In this document: positions 16,955 through 25,407 of the stretch, in pieces
How positions within the stretch are numbered: position 1 is the stretch's first letter
How the letters are laid out: each line of letters opens with the position of its first letter
From: Streptomyces nodosus
Lineage (GTDB): Bacteria; Actinomycetota; Actinomycetes; Streptomycetales; Streptomycetaceae
Reading direction: 5' to 3'
DNA: 64,000 nucleotides
Assembly: GCF_008704995.1 (NCBI RefSeq)
Contig: NZ_CP023747.1
Location: 4,557,501 to 4,621,500 of the forward strand
Made by a program: the position numbers and the translations under genes
Notes under the pieces: model-generated
Seen by the model: the letters and a program-made list of their open reading frames with translations, nothing else
Database searches by the model: none
What the model was told of the DNA's origin: nothing

Positions 16955-18019
16955 ATGGCTTCAGACCGCCCGTCCGACTCCCACGATCCCCAGGGGAACG
17001 GCTCCGCCACGCGGCGCCCTCCCCGTGTGCTCTCCGGAATCCAGCCCACGGCGGGCTCGTTCCACCTCGGCAACTATCTCGGCGCCGTCCGCCAGTGGGT
17101 GGACCTGCAGGAGAGCCATGACGCGTTCTACATGGTCGTGGACCTGCACGCGATCACGGTCCCGCAGGATCCGAAGGACCTGCGCGCCAACACCCGGCTG
17201 GCCGCCGCCCAGCTGCTCGCGGCCGGTCTGGACCCGGAGCGGTGCACCCTCTTCGTGCAGAGCCATGTCCCCGAACACGCCCAGCTCGCCTGGGTCATGA
17301 ACTGCCTCACCGGCTTCGGCGAGGCGAGCCGCATGACCCAGTTCAAGGACAAGGCCGCCAAGCAGGGCGCCGACCGCGCGAGCGTCGGTCTGTTCACCTA
17401 CCCGATCCTCCAGGTCGCCGACATCCTGCTCTACCAGGCGAACGAGGTCCCGGTCGGTGAGGACCAGCGCCAGCACATCGAGCTGACCCGTGACCTCGCG
17501 GAGCGCTTCAACGGCCGCTTCGGCGACACCTTCACGATCCCGCGTCCGTACATCCTCAAGGAGACGGCGAAGATCTACGACCTCCAGGACCCGTCGGTCA
17601 AGATGAGCAAGTCGGCGTCCACGCCGAAGGGTCTCATCAATCTGCTGGACGAGCCGAGGACCACCGCCAAGAAGGTCAAGAGCGCCGTCACGGACACGGA
17701 CACCGTGATCCGCTACGACGAGGAGAACAAGCCGGGCGTCAGCAATCTGCTGACGATCTACTCGACCCTCACCGGAACCTCGGTCCCGGACCTGGAGGAG
17801 AAGTACACCGGCAAGGGCTACGGCGCGCTCAAGACGGACCTCGCCGAGGTCATGGTCGACTTCGTGACGCCGTTCCAGGAGCGCACCCGGCACTACCTGG
17901 ACGACCCGGAGACCCTCGACTCGATCCTTGCCAAGGGCGCGGAGAAGGCGCGTGCCGTCGCCATGGAGACACTCGCCCAGGTGTACGACCGGGTGGGCTT
18001 CCTGCCCGCCAAGCACTGA
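16955..18019 (+). CDS. trpS: Tryptophanyl-tRNA synthetase
   Basis: Class I synthetase charging tRNA-Trp. HIGH-like signature is in GSFHLGNYLGAVRQW and the KMSKS loop is VKMSKSASTPKG. GEDQRQHIELTRDLAERFN is the tRNA/ATP-binding block. About 354 residues from the ATG at 16955, with a GAGAG site upstream; an ATG 9 nt earlier is possible. The first 20 residues are a polar extension. Streptomyces often have two TrpRS genes; I believe this is the standard housekeeping type by its motifs but cannot compare. A short hairpin follows. Confidence 0.96.
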   Translation: MASDRPSDSHDPQGNGSATRRPPRVLSGIQPTAGSFHLGNYLGAVRQWVDLQESHDAFYMVVDLHAITVPQDPKDLRANTRLAAAQLLAAGLDPERCTLFVQSHVPEHAQLAWVMNCLTGFGEASRMTQFKDKAAKQGADRASVGLFTYPILQVADILLYQANEVPVGEDQRQHIELTRDLAERFNGRFGDTFTIPRPYILKETAKIYDLQDPSVKMSKSASTPKGLINLLDEPRTTAKKVKSAVTDTDTVIRYDEENKPGVSNLLTIYSTLTGTSVPDLEEKYTGKGYGALKTDLAEVMVDFVTPFQERTRHYLDDPETLDSILAKGAEKARAVAMETLAQVYDRVGFLPAKH

Positions 18020-18041
18020 CCCCGCCGGGCCCCGACGCGCC

Positions 18042-18060
18042 GTGGAGTGCCGCACTCCAC
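18042..18060 (+). terminator. Small hairpin after trpS
   Basis: Perfect 8-bp stem with a 3-nt loop (18042-18049 with 18053-18060), 22 nt after the stop codon. Short for a terminator in this GC-rich background, hence modest confidence. Confidence 0.5.
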
Positions 18061-18176
18061 TCCGTCCGTGTCTGCCGGACGGCCGGGGCCCGGTCGTACA
18101 GTCGGAAGGCGAACACCGCAGCGGCCGCCCGGCCCGCCCGCCGGCCACGCACATCAACACGACGACAGGAGACGAC

Positions 18177-18758
18177 GTGGGGACCGTAACGATCGGTGTG
18201 TCGATCGCGGTCCCGGAGCCTCACGGCAGCCTGCTCCAGGAGCTGCGCGCGGGCTTCGGCGACGCCGCGGCGCACGGTATCCCCACGCATGTCACCCTGC
18301 TGCCGCCGACCGAGGTCGAGGCCGGCGCGCTGCCCTCGGTCGAGGCACACCTCACCGAGGTGGCCGCGGCCGGGCGCCCCTTCCCGATGCGGCTGTCCGG
18401 CACGGGCACCTTCCGGCCCGTTTCCCCCGTGGTGTACGTCCGGGTCACCGAGGGCGCCGAGGCCTGCGCCCGGCTGCAGAGGCTGGTCCGTGACGCCTCC
18501 GGGCCGGTGGCGCGAGAGCTGCTCTTCCCGTACCACCCGCATGTCACCGTGGCGCACGCCATCGAGGAGGCGGCGATGGACCGGGCGTACGAGGAGCTGT
18601 CCGGCTACCGGGCCGAATGGCCCTGCACCGGCTTCGCGCTCTACGAGCAGGGCCCCGACGGAGTCTGGCGCAAGCTGCGGGAGTTCGTCTTCGGGGGCGC
18701 GGTGGTGCCGCCGCAGGCGGGCGCACCGCTGGAGAGCACCCCGCTTCCCCTGTCGTAG
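18177..18758 (+). CDS. 2H phosphoesterase (2'-5' RNA ligase family)
   Basis: A 193-residue protein with the two HxT/S motifs of the 2H phosphoesterase superfamily: HVTLLPP (about 36-42) and PHVTVAHAI (about 120-128). Family members open cyclic phosphates or act on 2'-5' RNA linkages; the true substrate here is unknown. The GTG start follows ACAGGAGACGAC. It lies 158 nt after trpS and may be cotranscribed or have its own promoter. It converges with the SDR gene, the stops being only 19 nt apart. Confidence 0.88.
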   Translation: MGTVTIGVSIAVPEPHGSLLQELRAGFGDAAAHGIPTHVTLLPPTEVEAGALPSVEAHLTEVAAAGRPFPMRLSGTGTFRPVSPVVYVRVTEGAEACARLQRLVRDASGPVARELLFPYHPHVTVAHAIEEAAMDRAYEELSGYRAEWPCTGFALYEQGPDGVWRKLREFVFGGAVVPPQAGAPLESTPLPLS

Positions 18759-18777
18759 AAGGCTCCGCCGGGCCCCG

Positions 18778-19545
18778 CTACCCGATCGGCAGCCGACGGT
18801 ACAGCGCACGCGGCAGATGCCGCAGGGCCGACATCAGCGGCCGGAGCGTCCCCGGCACCCAGACCGTCTCCGAGCGTCGCCGCAGCCCCAGTTCGATCGC
18901 CGTGGCCACGGCCTCCGGGGTGGTGGTCGGCAGACCCCTGTCCCGGGCCGGTGCCCCGGGCCGGCGGAGGGCCGCGGGGCGCACCACCATGACATGCACC
19001 CCGGTGCCGTGCAGCGCGTCCCCGAGCCCCTGGGCGAAGGTGTCGAGCCCCGCCTTGCTGGAGCCGTAGATGAAGTCCGCGCGGCGGGCGCGCTCACCGG
19101 AGGCCGACGACAGCATCACCAGTGAGCCGTGGCCCTGGTCCTGGAGCGCGCGGGCGCACACCAGGCCCGCCGACACCGCGCCCGTGTAGTTGGTCCGGGC
19201 GACATGCGCCGCGGCCACCGGGTCGCGTTCGTCGGTGGCCTGGTCGCCGAGCACCCCGAACGCGAGCAGCACCAGGTCGACGGCGCCCTCCGCGAACACC
19301 TTGCCGAGGGCGCTCTCATGGGCTTCGGGGTCGAGCGCGTCGAACGCGACGGTGCGGGCGTCGGCCCCCAGTGCGCGCAGCTGCCCGGCGGCTTCCTCCA
19401 GCTCGGGGGAGGGGCGCCCGGCCAGCCGTACGGTGCGGGCGCGGCGGGCGATCAGGCGGCGCGCGGTGGCCAGCGCGATCCCGGACGTGCCACCGAGGAT
19501 CAGCAGGGACTGCGGGGGGCTGAAGGCGTCCTTGTGGGCAGGCAT
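18778..19545 (-). CDS. Short-chain dehydrogenase, DprE2-like
   Basis: 255-residue Rossmann reductase. The coenzyme loop is ILGGTSGIALATA, and the catalytic tetrad is seen as Ser in VMLSSASGE and Tyr/Lys in YGSSKAG. The non-canonical loop and the VMLSSASGERARRADFIYGS stretch recall DprE2, the decaprenylphosphoryl-2-keto-ribose reductase, under which name such proteins are often annotated. No DprE1 partner is nearby, so that pathway assignment is only a suggestion. A TACGGT box ends 7 nt before the ATG, so the mRNA is likely leaderless. Confidence 0.85.
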   Translation of the reverse strand: MPAHKDAFSPPQSLLILGGTSGIALATARRLIARRARTVRLAGRPSPELEEAAGQLRALGADARTVAFDALDPEAHESALGKVFAEGAVDLVLLAFGVLGDQATDERDPVAAAHVARTNYTGAVSAGLVCARALQDQGHGSLVMLSSASGERARRADFIYGSSKAGLDTFAQGLGDALHGTGVHVMVVRPAALRRPGAPARDRGLPTTTPEAVATAIELGLRRRSETVWVPGTLRPLMSALRHLPRALYRRLPIG

Positions 19546-19776
19546 GACCGTGACCGTAGCGTCGCGAAACGGAATAACCTCTCCATGTCCCCGCTCTTCG
19601 GCCCCACTCCTCCTCGCTCCTCACCGTAATGGGCGAGTCGTGGAACGTGTCCGAGGGGTCGCGGGGCGCCGCCGACGGGTACCCGAGGGGGAGGGACATG
19701 GGCGGGACCGGTGCGGGCAGGTGCGCCGACGGGGTGTCCGACGACCGGCCGAGAGGCCCGAGGGGAGAGTCGGATC

Positions 19777-20688
19777 ATGGATTGGCTGAAGAAACTCCCC
19801 GGCATCGGGCCGCTGGTCACCCGTCTCATGGCCACGCACGCCTGGCGTTCCTACGAGCGCCTGGACCGGGTGAAGTGGTCCAGGCTCGCCGCCGCGATGA
19901 CCTTCGTCAGCTTTGTCGCGCTCTTCCCGCTGCTCACCGTCGCCGCCGCGATCGGTGCCGCGACGCTCAGCGAGAGCCGGCAGAACAGGCTGCAGAACAA
20001 GATCGCCGAGCAGGTCCCGGGCATCTCCGGCCAGCTCGACATCCATGGCCTGGTGCAGAACGCCGGCACCATCGGGGTCATCGCCGGCGCCGCCCTGTTC
20101 TTCGTCGGCATCGGCTGGGTCGGCCAGGTGCGGGACTGTCTGCGCGCGGTGTGGGAGCTGCCGGACAGCCATGACAACCCCGTCCTGCGCAAGGTCAAGG
20201 ACGGTGTGGTGCTGGTGGGTCTGGGCGGCGCGATCCTGGTCACCATCGGCACGACCGCCCTCGCCTCCGCCCTGGTCGGCTGGACCGCGGGGGAGTTCGA
20301 CCTCCACAGCGCAGGCTGGGGCAGCGTGCTGCTGCGGATCGCCGCCTTCGTGGTCGCGGTCCTCGCCGACTTCCTGGTCCTGCTGTACGTGCTCACGCTG
20401 CTGCCCGGTGTGGAGCCCCCTCGGCACCGGCTGCTGACCGCCGCCCTGATGGGCGCGGTCGGCTTCGAGATGCTCAAACTGCTGCTCAGCGGCTATATCC
20501 AGGGCGTCGCCTCGAAGACCATGTACGGCGCCTTCGGGGTGCCGGTCGCCCTGCTGCTGTGGATCAACTTCTCCTCGAAACTGGTGCTGTTCTGCGCCGC
20601 CTGGACGGCGACGCCGAGCAGCGGACCCGAGGGGATCACGGACGCGTCCGACGGCGTGCCAGGTCAGGCAGCGGCCAGCGACGGTTGA
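19777..20688 (+). CDS. YihY/BrkB-family inner membrane protein
   Basis: A 303-residue protein with six predicted membrane helices. Family marks: AAMTFVSFVALFPLLTVAAA near residue 50, GTIGVIAGAALFFVGIGWVG, and YGAFGVPVALLLWINFSSK before the last helix. YihY proteins are formerly called RNase BN or BrkB; their function is uncertain. The ATG at 19777 follows GGGGAGAGT. Its 3' end overlaps the end of the convergent carboxypeptidase gene by 53 bp, which gives it a Ser/Gly/Ala-rich tail that may be a consequence of the overlap. Confidence 0.88.
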   Translation: MDWLKKLPGIGPLVTRLMATHAWRSYERLDRVKWSRLAAAMTFVSFVALFPLLTVAAAIGAATLSESRQNRLQNKIAEQVPGISGQLDIHGLVQNAGTIGVIAGAALFFVGIGWVGQVRDCLRAVWELPDSHDNPVLRKVKDGVVLVGLGGAILVTIGTTALASALVGWTAGEFDLHSAGWGSVLLRIAAFVVAVLADFLVLLYVLTLLPGVEPPRHRLLTAALMGAVGFEMLKLLLSGYIQGVASKTMYGAFGVPVALLLWINFSSKLVLFCAAWTATPSSGPEGITDASDGVPGQAAASDG

Positions 20689-21916
20689 CCAGGAACACCC
20701 CCGCCGCGACCAGCACCAGTACGGCTCCGCTGAGGGCCAGCGCCATCCCGACGCCGGTGGAGCCGCCGTTCTTCACCGGCGCGGCCGCCGCCTCGGCGGG
20801 AGCGGGGCTCTCGCCCGCGGTGCCCGTGCCTTCTGCCGGGGAGGGGGACGGCCCGGCGCTCGTCCGCGCGCCCTGCGGGGGGACCAGCTCGCCCACCGGC
20901 TCCACCTTGCCGGCCGCGCCGAAGCCCCAGTCGAACAGCTCGGCGGCCTCCCGGTAGACCTGGTTGTGGTCCTTCTTCTCCGGGTTCATGACCGTGACCA
21001 GCAGCTTCCTGCCGTCCCGTTCCGCGACACCGGTGAAGGTCGCGCCCGCGTTGGTGGTGTTGCCGTTCTTGACACCCGCGATCCCCCGGTACGGGGAGAG
21101 GTCGCTGTCGCCGGACAGCAGCCGGTTGGTGTTGCGGATCTCGAAGGATCCGCGGGTCTTCTTGCCCTTCTTCACCTCGGTCCGGCCCGGGATCGTGGCC
21201 TGCACCGTCGAGCAGTACTCCCGGAAGTCCTTCTTCTGCATCCCGGAGCGGGCGATCAGCGTCAGGTCGTACGCGGAGGAGACCTGGGTGGGTGCGTCAT
21301 AGCCGTCGGGGCTGACCACCCGGGTGTCGAGGGCCTGGAGCCGCCCGGCGTGCTCCTGCATGTCCTCGACGGTCTGCTCGACGCCGCCGTTCATCGAGGA
21401 GAGCACATGGACGGCGTCGTTGCCGGAGCGCAGAAAGACGCCCAGCCACAGGTCGTGGGCCGTGTAGGTCTCGCCCTTCGATATCGGCACCACACTGGAC
21501 CCGTCGCCCACGTCGGCCAGATCGGCTGCGGTCACCTTGTGCGTCTCGTCCCTCGGGAACTTGGGCAGCAGGGTGTCGGCGAACAGCATCTTCAGGGTGC
21601 TCGCCGGGGGCAGCCGCCAGTGCGCGTTGTGGGCGGCCAGAACATCGCCGGACTCGGCGTCGGCGATGATCCAGGAGCGCGCGGTGATGTCCTTCGGCAG
21701 CACCGGGACGCCGTCGCCGAGCTTCACCTGGGTGCCGGGTCTGCCGAGCAGTTCGCCGCCGACGGCCGACATGCCGGCCGGGGGCGTGGCCGAATGCGGC
21801 ACATCCAGGCTCCGGGCGTCCGCGAACGCGGTCGCGGAGGCGACGAGGGAGAGGGACAGCACGGTGGCGGAGGCGACCGCGAGGCGGCGCCCGCCGGTCT
21901 TCTTCGAGGGGGACAC
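20636..21916 (-). CDS. D-alanyl-D-alanine carboxypeptidase (low-molecular-mass PBP)
   Basis: Trims peptidoglycan stem pentapeptides outside the membrane. From the GTG at 21916 it has 426 residues: signal peptide (about 10-32), SxxK motif PPASTLKM (Ser106, Lys109), SGN at 164-166, and KNG at 283-285 where the family more often has KTG. A Pro/Ala/Ser linker leads to a C-terminal membrane helix (about 390-410) and a basic tail, so it is anchored at the outer face. A TACTTT box ends 7 nt before the GTG, suggesting a leaderless mRNA. The much longer open frame upstream lacks codon bias. Confidence 0.92.
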   Translation of the reverse strand: MSPSKKTGGRRLAVASATVLSLSLVASATAFADARSLDVPHSATPPAGMSAVGGELLGRPGTQVKLGDGVPVLPKDITARSWIIADAESGDVLAAHNAHWRLPPASTLKMLFADTLLPKFPRDETHKVTAADLADVGDGSSVVPISKGETYTAHDLWLGVFLRSGNDAVHVLSSMNGGVEQTVEDMQEHAGRLQALDTRVVSPDGYDAPTQVSSAYDLTLIARSGMQKKDFREYCSTVQATIPGRTEVKKGKKTRGSFEIRNTNRLLSGDSDLSPYRGIAGVKNGNTTNAGATFTGVAERDGRKLLVTVMNPEKKDHNQVYREAAELFDWGFGAAGKVEPVGELVPPQGARTSAGPSPSPAEGTGTAGESPAPAEAAAAPVKNGGSTGVGMALALSGAVLVLVAAGVFLVNRRWPLPDLARRRTRP

Positions 21917-22043
21917 GGTCGCGAAAGTACAGGGCGCGACACGGGAAGTCCCGCCCGGTCCCCGCCTGTTCGTGGCCGGGGGCCCGGAGTGAGGCTCCTC
22001 ACCCCGGGGCGGGCGGACGGACAAGAGCGGCGATACTGGATCC

Positions 22044-22286
22044 ATGAAGCTCAGCCGCCCCCTCTCCTGGTTCCTGCTCGCCTTCGGGGTGTGGAGCTGG
22101 GTCATCTGGATCACTTTCGTCAAGAACCTGTGGAAGGACGGCAGCGGACTCGCGTTCGACGACGAGGGGAACCCGACGGCATACTTCTGGGTGCATCTGG
22201 CGCTGGCCGTCGTCTCCTTTCTCCTGGGGACAGCCATCGGCGCCATCGGGTTGCGCGGACTGCGCGCGCTGCGTCGTACGTCATAG
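22044..22286 (+). CDS. SCO4848-family small membrane protein
   Basis: 80 residues with two membrane helices (about 8-26 and 47-70) separated by the polar loop WKDGSGLAFDDEGNPTAY. I recognise this as the small conserved actinobacterial family named after S. coelicolor SCO4848; its function is unknown. A GATACT box ends 6 nt before the ATG, typical of a leaderless mRNA. It lies between the divergent carboxypeptidase and the metallophosphoesterase that starts 18 nt downstream, probably in one operon with the latter. Confidence 0.85.
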   Translation: MKLSRPLSWFLLAFGVWSWVIWITFVKNLWKDGSGLAFDDEGNPTAYFWVHLALAVVSFLLGTAIGAIGLRGLRALRRTS

Positions 22287-22304
22287 CGGGGGAGCGGACA
22301 CACG

Positions 22305-23576
22305 GTGGTCGTCGTCTTCGTGCTGGTCGCTCTGGCCGTGCTGGCCGCGTTCGCGGCGCTGCACTGGTTCGCGTGGCGCCGGCTGGTCCGTGACACCACC
22401 CGTGGGCCGGGCCCGGCCCGCCGCCTCGGCACGGTGGTGCTGGTCGCCGGTCCGCTGCTGATGGTCGCGGCCCTGGTCGCCGAGCGTGCGGGGGCGCCCT
22501 TCTGGCTCCAGCGCGTCCTGGGCTGGCCGGGCTTCCTCTGGATGGCACTGTCGCTCTATCTGCTGCTGGCACTGGCCGCGGGGGAACTGGTCCGTCCGCT
22601 GGTGCGGCGCCTGGTGGAACGCCGTGCGCCCGTGGCGGAGCCGGCGCCGAGCCCGCTCCCGCTCCCGGTGGCGGCGGGGCCGGTGCCCGCCGAGGAGAGG
22701 ACCGCGGAGCCGGTGCCGGAGGCGCCCGCCGGGGACCCGGGCACCGGACACCCCTCCCGCCGGCTCTTCGTCTCCCGGGCCGTCGGCGGTGCGGTGGCCG
22801 CCGCCGCCGTCGGCACGGTGGGCTACGGCACCTACGGCGTCCTGCGGGGACCCGCCGTGAAACGCGTCACGGTCCCGCTGGCCAGGCTGCCGCGCGCGGC
22901 GCACGGGTTCCGGATCGCGGTCGTGAGCGACATCCATCTCGGCCCGGTGCTCGGCCGCGGCTTCGCCCAGCGGGTGGTGGACACCATCAACTCCACCCAG
23001 CCGGACCTCATCGCGGTCGTCGGCGACCTGGTCGACGGCAGCGTGAAGGACCTGGGCCCCGCGGCGGCACCGCTGTCGCAGCTGAGGGCACGCCACGGCA
23101 GCTTCTTCGTCACCGGCAACCACGAGTACTTCTCCGGCGCCGAGCAGTGGGTCGAGGAGGTGCGCCGGCTCGGTCTGCGGCCGCTGGAGAACGCCCGCAC
23201 CGAACTGCCCGCGTTCGACCTGGCAGGCGTCAACGACCTGGCGGGGGAGAGCGAGGGCGAGGGCCCCGACTTCGCCAAGGCGCTCGGCGACCGGGACCCC
23301 GCACGCGCCGTGGTCCTGCTGGCCCATCAGCCGCTCCAGATCCACGAGGCCGTCGAGCACCGGGTGGACCTCCAGCTCTCCGGCCACACCCACGGCGGCC
23401 AGCTCTGGCCGGGGAACCTCGTCGCCGCCGCGGCCAACCCGACCGTCGCGGGCCTGGACCGCTACGGAGACACCCAGCTGTATGTGTCCCGCGGCGCGGG
23501 GGCCTGGGGTCCCCCCACCCGGGTGGGAGCCCCGAGCGACATCACCGTGATCGAACTGGCGTCGCGCCGGGCATGA
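22305..23576 (+). CDS. Membrane-anchored metallophosphoesterase
   Basis: 423 residues. Two to three N-terminal helices (1-100), a Pro/Glu linker, a twin-Arg-like start of another helix (SRRLFVSRAVGGAVAAAAVG, about 149-168), then a calcineurin-like domain with the five metal-binding blocks: VSDIHLG, GDLVDG, GNHEY, LLAHQP and GHTHGGQ. The catalytic domain is probably outside the membrane. Substrate unknown; UDP-sugar or phospholipid phosphates are usual for this family. The GTG follows GGGGGAGCGG. The last 17 codons are repeated as a relic at 25320-25370, beyond the next gene. Confidence 0.9.
   Translation: MVVVFVLVALAVLAAFAALHWFAWRRLVRDTTRGPGPARRLGTVVLVAGPLLMVAALVAERAGAPFWLQRVLGWPGFLWMALSLYLLLALAAGELVRPLVRRLVERRAPVAEPAPSPLPLPVAAGPVPAEERTAEPVPEAPAGDPGTGHPSRRLFVSRAVGGAVAAAAVGTVGYGTYGVLRGPAVKRVTVPLARLPRAAHGFRIAVVSDIHLGPVLGRGFAQRVVDTINSTQPDLIAVVGDLVDGSVKDLGPAAAPLSQLRARHGSFFVTGNHEYFSGAEQWVEEVRRLGLRPLENARTELPAFDLAGVNDLAGESEGEGPDFAKALGDRDPARAVVLLAHQPLQIHEAVEHRVDLQLSGHTHGGQLWPGNLVAAAANPTVAGLDRYGDTQLYVSRGAGAWGPPTRVGAPSDITVIELASRRA
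23506..23576 (+). repeat. Direct repeat copy A (3' end of metallophosphoesterase gene)
   Basis: The terminal segment of the gene through its stop recurs at 25307-25370 with a 6-nt gap and about four further differences in the last 57 nt. The intact copy is this one, since it completes the coding frame. The pair brackets the peptide-binding-protein gene. Confidence 0.85.
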
Positions 23577-23743
23577 CCGCTCGGGCAGCCGCCCGCGGCG
23601 GGCCTGGCCGGAATTCGAGGGAAGTTTGTCCGAGTGACATCTTTCTCATCTCGACCGATCCCCCTTCCCCCAGGTGAAATGCCGTGATGAGGTGATTCGC
23701 GCCACGGAGTAGTGGTGTGAGCTGAGCCTGGGGAGGGGCACCG

Positions 23744-25303
23744 TTGCGATCGATTCGCACGCGGATTCTCGTGACCGTGCTGGTACTGGTCGGAGTGGGA
23801 GTGGGCGGGTGGCAGCTGCTGCCGGCCAAGGAGGACACCGGCAAGACCATCGCGGTCGGGACGACGAACGCCGTCACCTCGCTGGACCCGGCCGGGGCCT
23901 ATGACGCCGGCTCCTGGGAGCTGTTCAGCAATGTCTTCCAGTCGCTGCTGACCTTCGAGGCCGGCGGCGTCGAACCCGTGCCCGACGCCGCCAAGAGCTG
24001 TGAGTTCGTCGGGACGAACCTGCGCACCTATCGCTGCACCCTCCGCGAGGGACTCACCTTCTCCAGCGGACGCGAGATGACCGCCGAGGACGTCAAGTTC
24101 TCCTTCGACCGGATCAAGCGCATCAACTCCGACGTCGGCCCCGCCTCTCTGCTCAGCACGCTCCGCTCGGTCGACGCCGACGGGCTGACGGCCACGTTCC
24201 ATCTGTCCTCGCCCGACGCGATCTTCCCGTACAAGCTCGCCACCGGCGCCGGATCGATCGTCGACCACGCCGTGTACGCGCAGGACAAGCTGCGCACCGA
24301 CAACGGGGCCGACGGCAGCGGGCCGTACACCCTGACCGGGTACAAGAAGGACAAGGAGGCCGGCCTGGCGCCGAACGAGCGCTACCGGGGCGACATCAAG
24401 GGCACCGGGCGGCCCATCGTGCTGCGCTACTACAGCGACCCGGTCTCCCTGGAGAAGGCGTGGAAGGCCAAGCAGGTCGACGTCGCCACCCGCCAGCTGC
24501 CCCCGGCCGTGCTCGCCGGCTTCTCGCCGAGCGACCCCAATTATCGCCTCAGCGAGGCCAACAGCGCCGAGATCCGCAACCTGGTCCTCAACACCACCGC
24601 CCGCTCACCGCTGCACGACTCCCGCGTCCGCCAGGCCGTCGCCACACTGATCAACCGCGAGCAACTCGTCAGCAAGGTGTACGAGGGCACCACCGACCCG
24701 CTGTACTCGCTCATCCCGGCCGGCATCACCGGTCACACCACCTCCTTCTTCGACGCCTACACCACGGGCGACACCAAGAAGGCCCGCGCCCTGCTGACCG
24801 AGGCCGGTGTGCAGGTACCCGTCCGCTTCACCTACGGCTACGCCGAGGGCCGCGGTGCCGCCGCCGAGGAGGCCGCAGAGCTGAAGCGGCAGCTGGAGGC
24901 GAGCGGGCTGTTCACCGTGGACACCAAGGGATACGAGTGGACCGACTTCCAGAAGCGGTACACCAGCGGCCGACTGGACGCGTACGCGGTCGGCTGGGTC
25001 GCCGACTACCCCGACCCGGACACCTTCAGCGCTCCGCTCGTCGGCACCGGCAACAGCATGAAGAACGGCTACAGCAGCAAGGACGTGGACCGGCTGATCC
25101 TGGACAGCGAGCGCTACTCGGCTCGCACCGACGACGTCGGCGCCGACTTCCGGCAGGTGCAGAGGATCGTGGCCGAGGACGTCCCGCTGATTCCCCTGTG
25201 GCAGCGCAAGGAGTACGTGGTCAGCAGCGTGGACGTCGGCGGAGGACAGTATCTGTCGGACGGTACGGGCGTCTTCCGCCTCTGGCGGCTCGGCTGGATC
25301 TGA
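23744..25303 (+). CDS. Peptide/nickel-type ABC substrate-binding protein, orphan
   Basis: 519-residue family 5 extracellular solute-binding protein. Residues 5-25 form a membrane anchor/signal (RILVTVLVLVGVGVGGWQLL) with no lipobox Cys, unlike most actinobacterial homologues. Domain landmarks: IAVGTTNAVTSLDPAGAYD, LREGLTFSSGREMTAEDVKF, GSGPYTLTGYKK, the HDSRVRQAVATLINRE segment and FRLWRLGWI at the end. The TTG start is preceded by GGGGAGGGG. No permease or ATPase lies nearby, so it must work with distant transporter parts or alone. The gene is flanked by direct repeats of its upstream neighbour's 3' end, suggesting it was inserted. Confidence 0.9.
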   Translation: MRSIRTRILVTVLVLVGVGVGGWQLLPAKEDTGKTIAVGTTNAVTSLDPAGAYDAGSWELFSNVFQSLLTFEAGGVEPVPDAAKSCEFVGTNLRTYRCTLREGLTFSSGREMTAEDVKFSFDRIKRINSDVGPASLLSTLRSVDADGLTATFHLSSPDAIFPYKLATGAGSIVDHAVYAQDKLRTDNGADGSGPYTLTGYKKDKEAGLAPNERYRGDIKGTGRPIVLRYYSDPVSLEKAWKAKQVDVATRQLPPAVLAGFSPSDPNYRLSEANSAEIRNLVLNTTARSPLHDSRVRQAVATLINREQLVSKVYEGTTDPLYSLIPAGITGHTTSFFDAYTTGDTKKARALLTEAGVQVPVRFTYGYAEGRGAAAEEAAELKRQLEASGLFTVDTKGYEWTDFQKRYTSGRLDAYAVGWVADYPDPDTFSAPLVGTGNSMKNGYSSKDVDRLILDSERYSARTDDVGADFRQVQRIVAEDVPLIPLWQRKEYVVSSVDVGGGQYLSDGTGVFRLWRLGWI

Positions 25304-25306
25304 CGC

Positions 25307-25370
25307 GGGGTCCCCGGGTGGGGCCCCGAGCGACCTCACCGTGAGCGAACCGGCGTCGCGCCGGGCATGA
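25307..25370 (+). pseudogene. Relic of the metallophosphoesterase 3' end (direct repeat copy B)
   Basis: Read in frame it encodes GAPSDLTVSEPASRRA then TGA (25320-25370), against GAPSDITVIELASRRA and stop in the intact gene at 23576. It starts just after the stop of the substrate-binding protein gene. No more of the metallophosphoesterase is present upstream of it. Such a 3'-end copy at the far side of an intervening gene resembles the scar of an insertion or of an unequal duplication. Confidence 0.85.
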
Positions 25371-25407
25371 CGGGACGGGGCCCCGCGTGGCGGTGGGGCC
25401 CGCGGCC

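Noticed and set aside
21917..22432. 5' extension of the carboxypeptidase frame
   Set aside because: Overlaps the divergent SCO4848-family gene and would bury the signal peptide inside the protein.
25304..25407. Insertion sequence or transposon end at the relic
   Set aside because: No transposase, terminal inverted repeat or short target duplication is visible; only the gene-end repeat remains.
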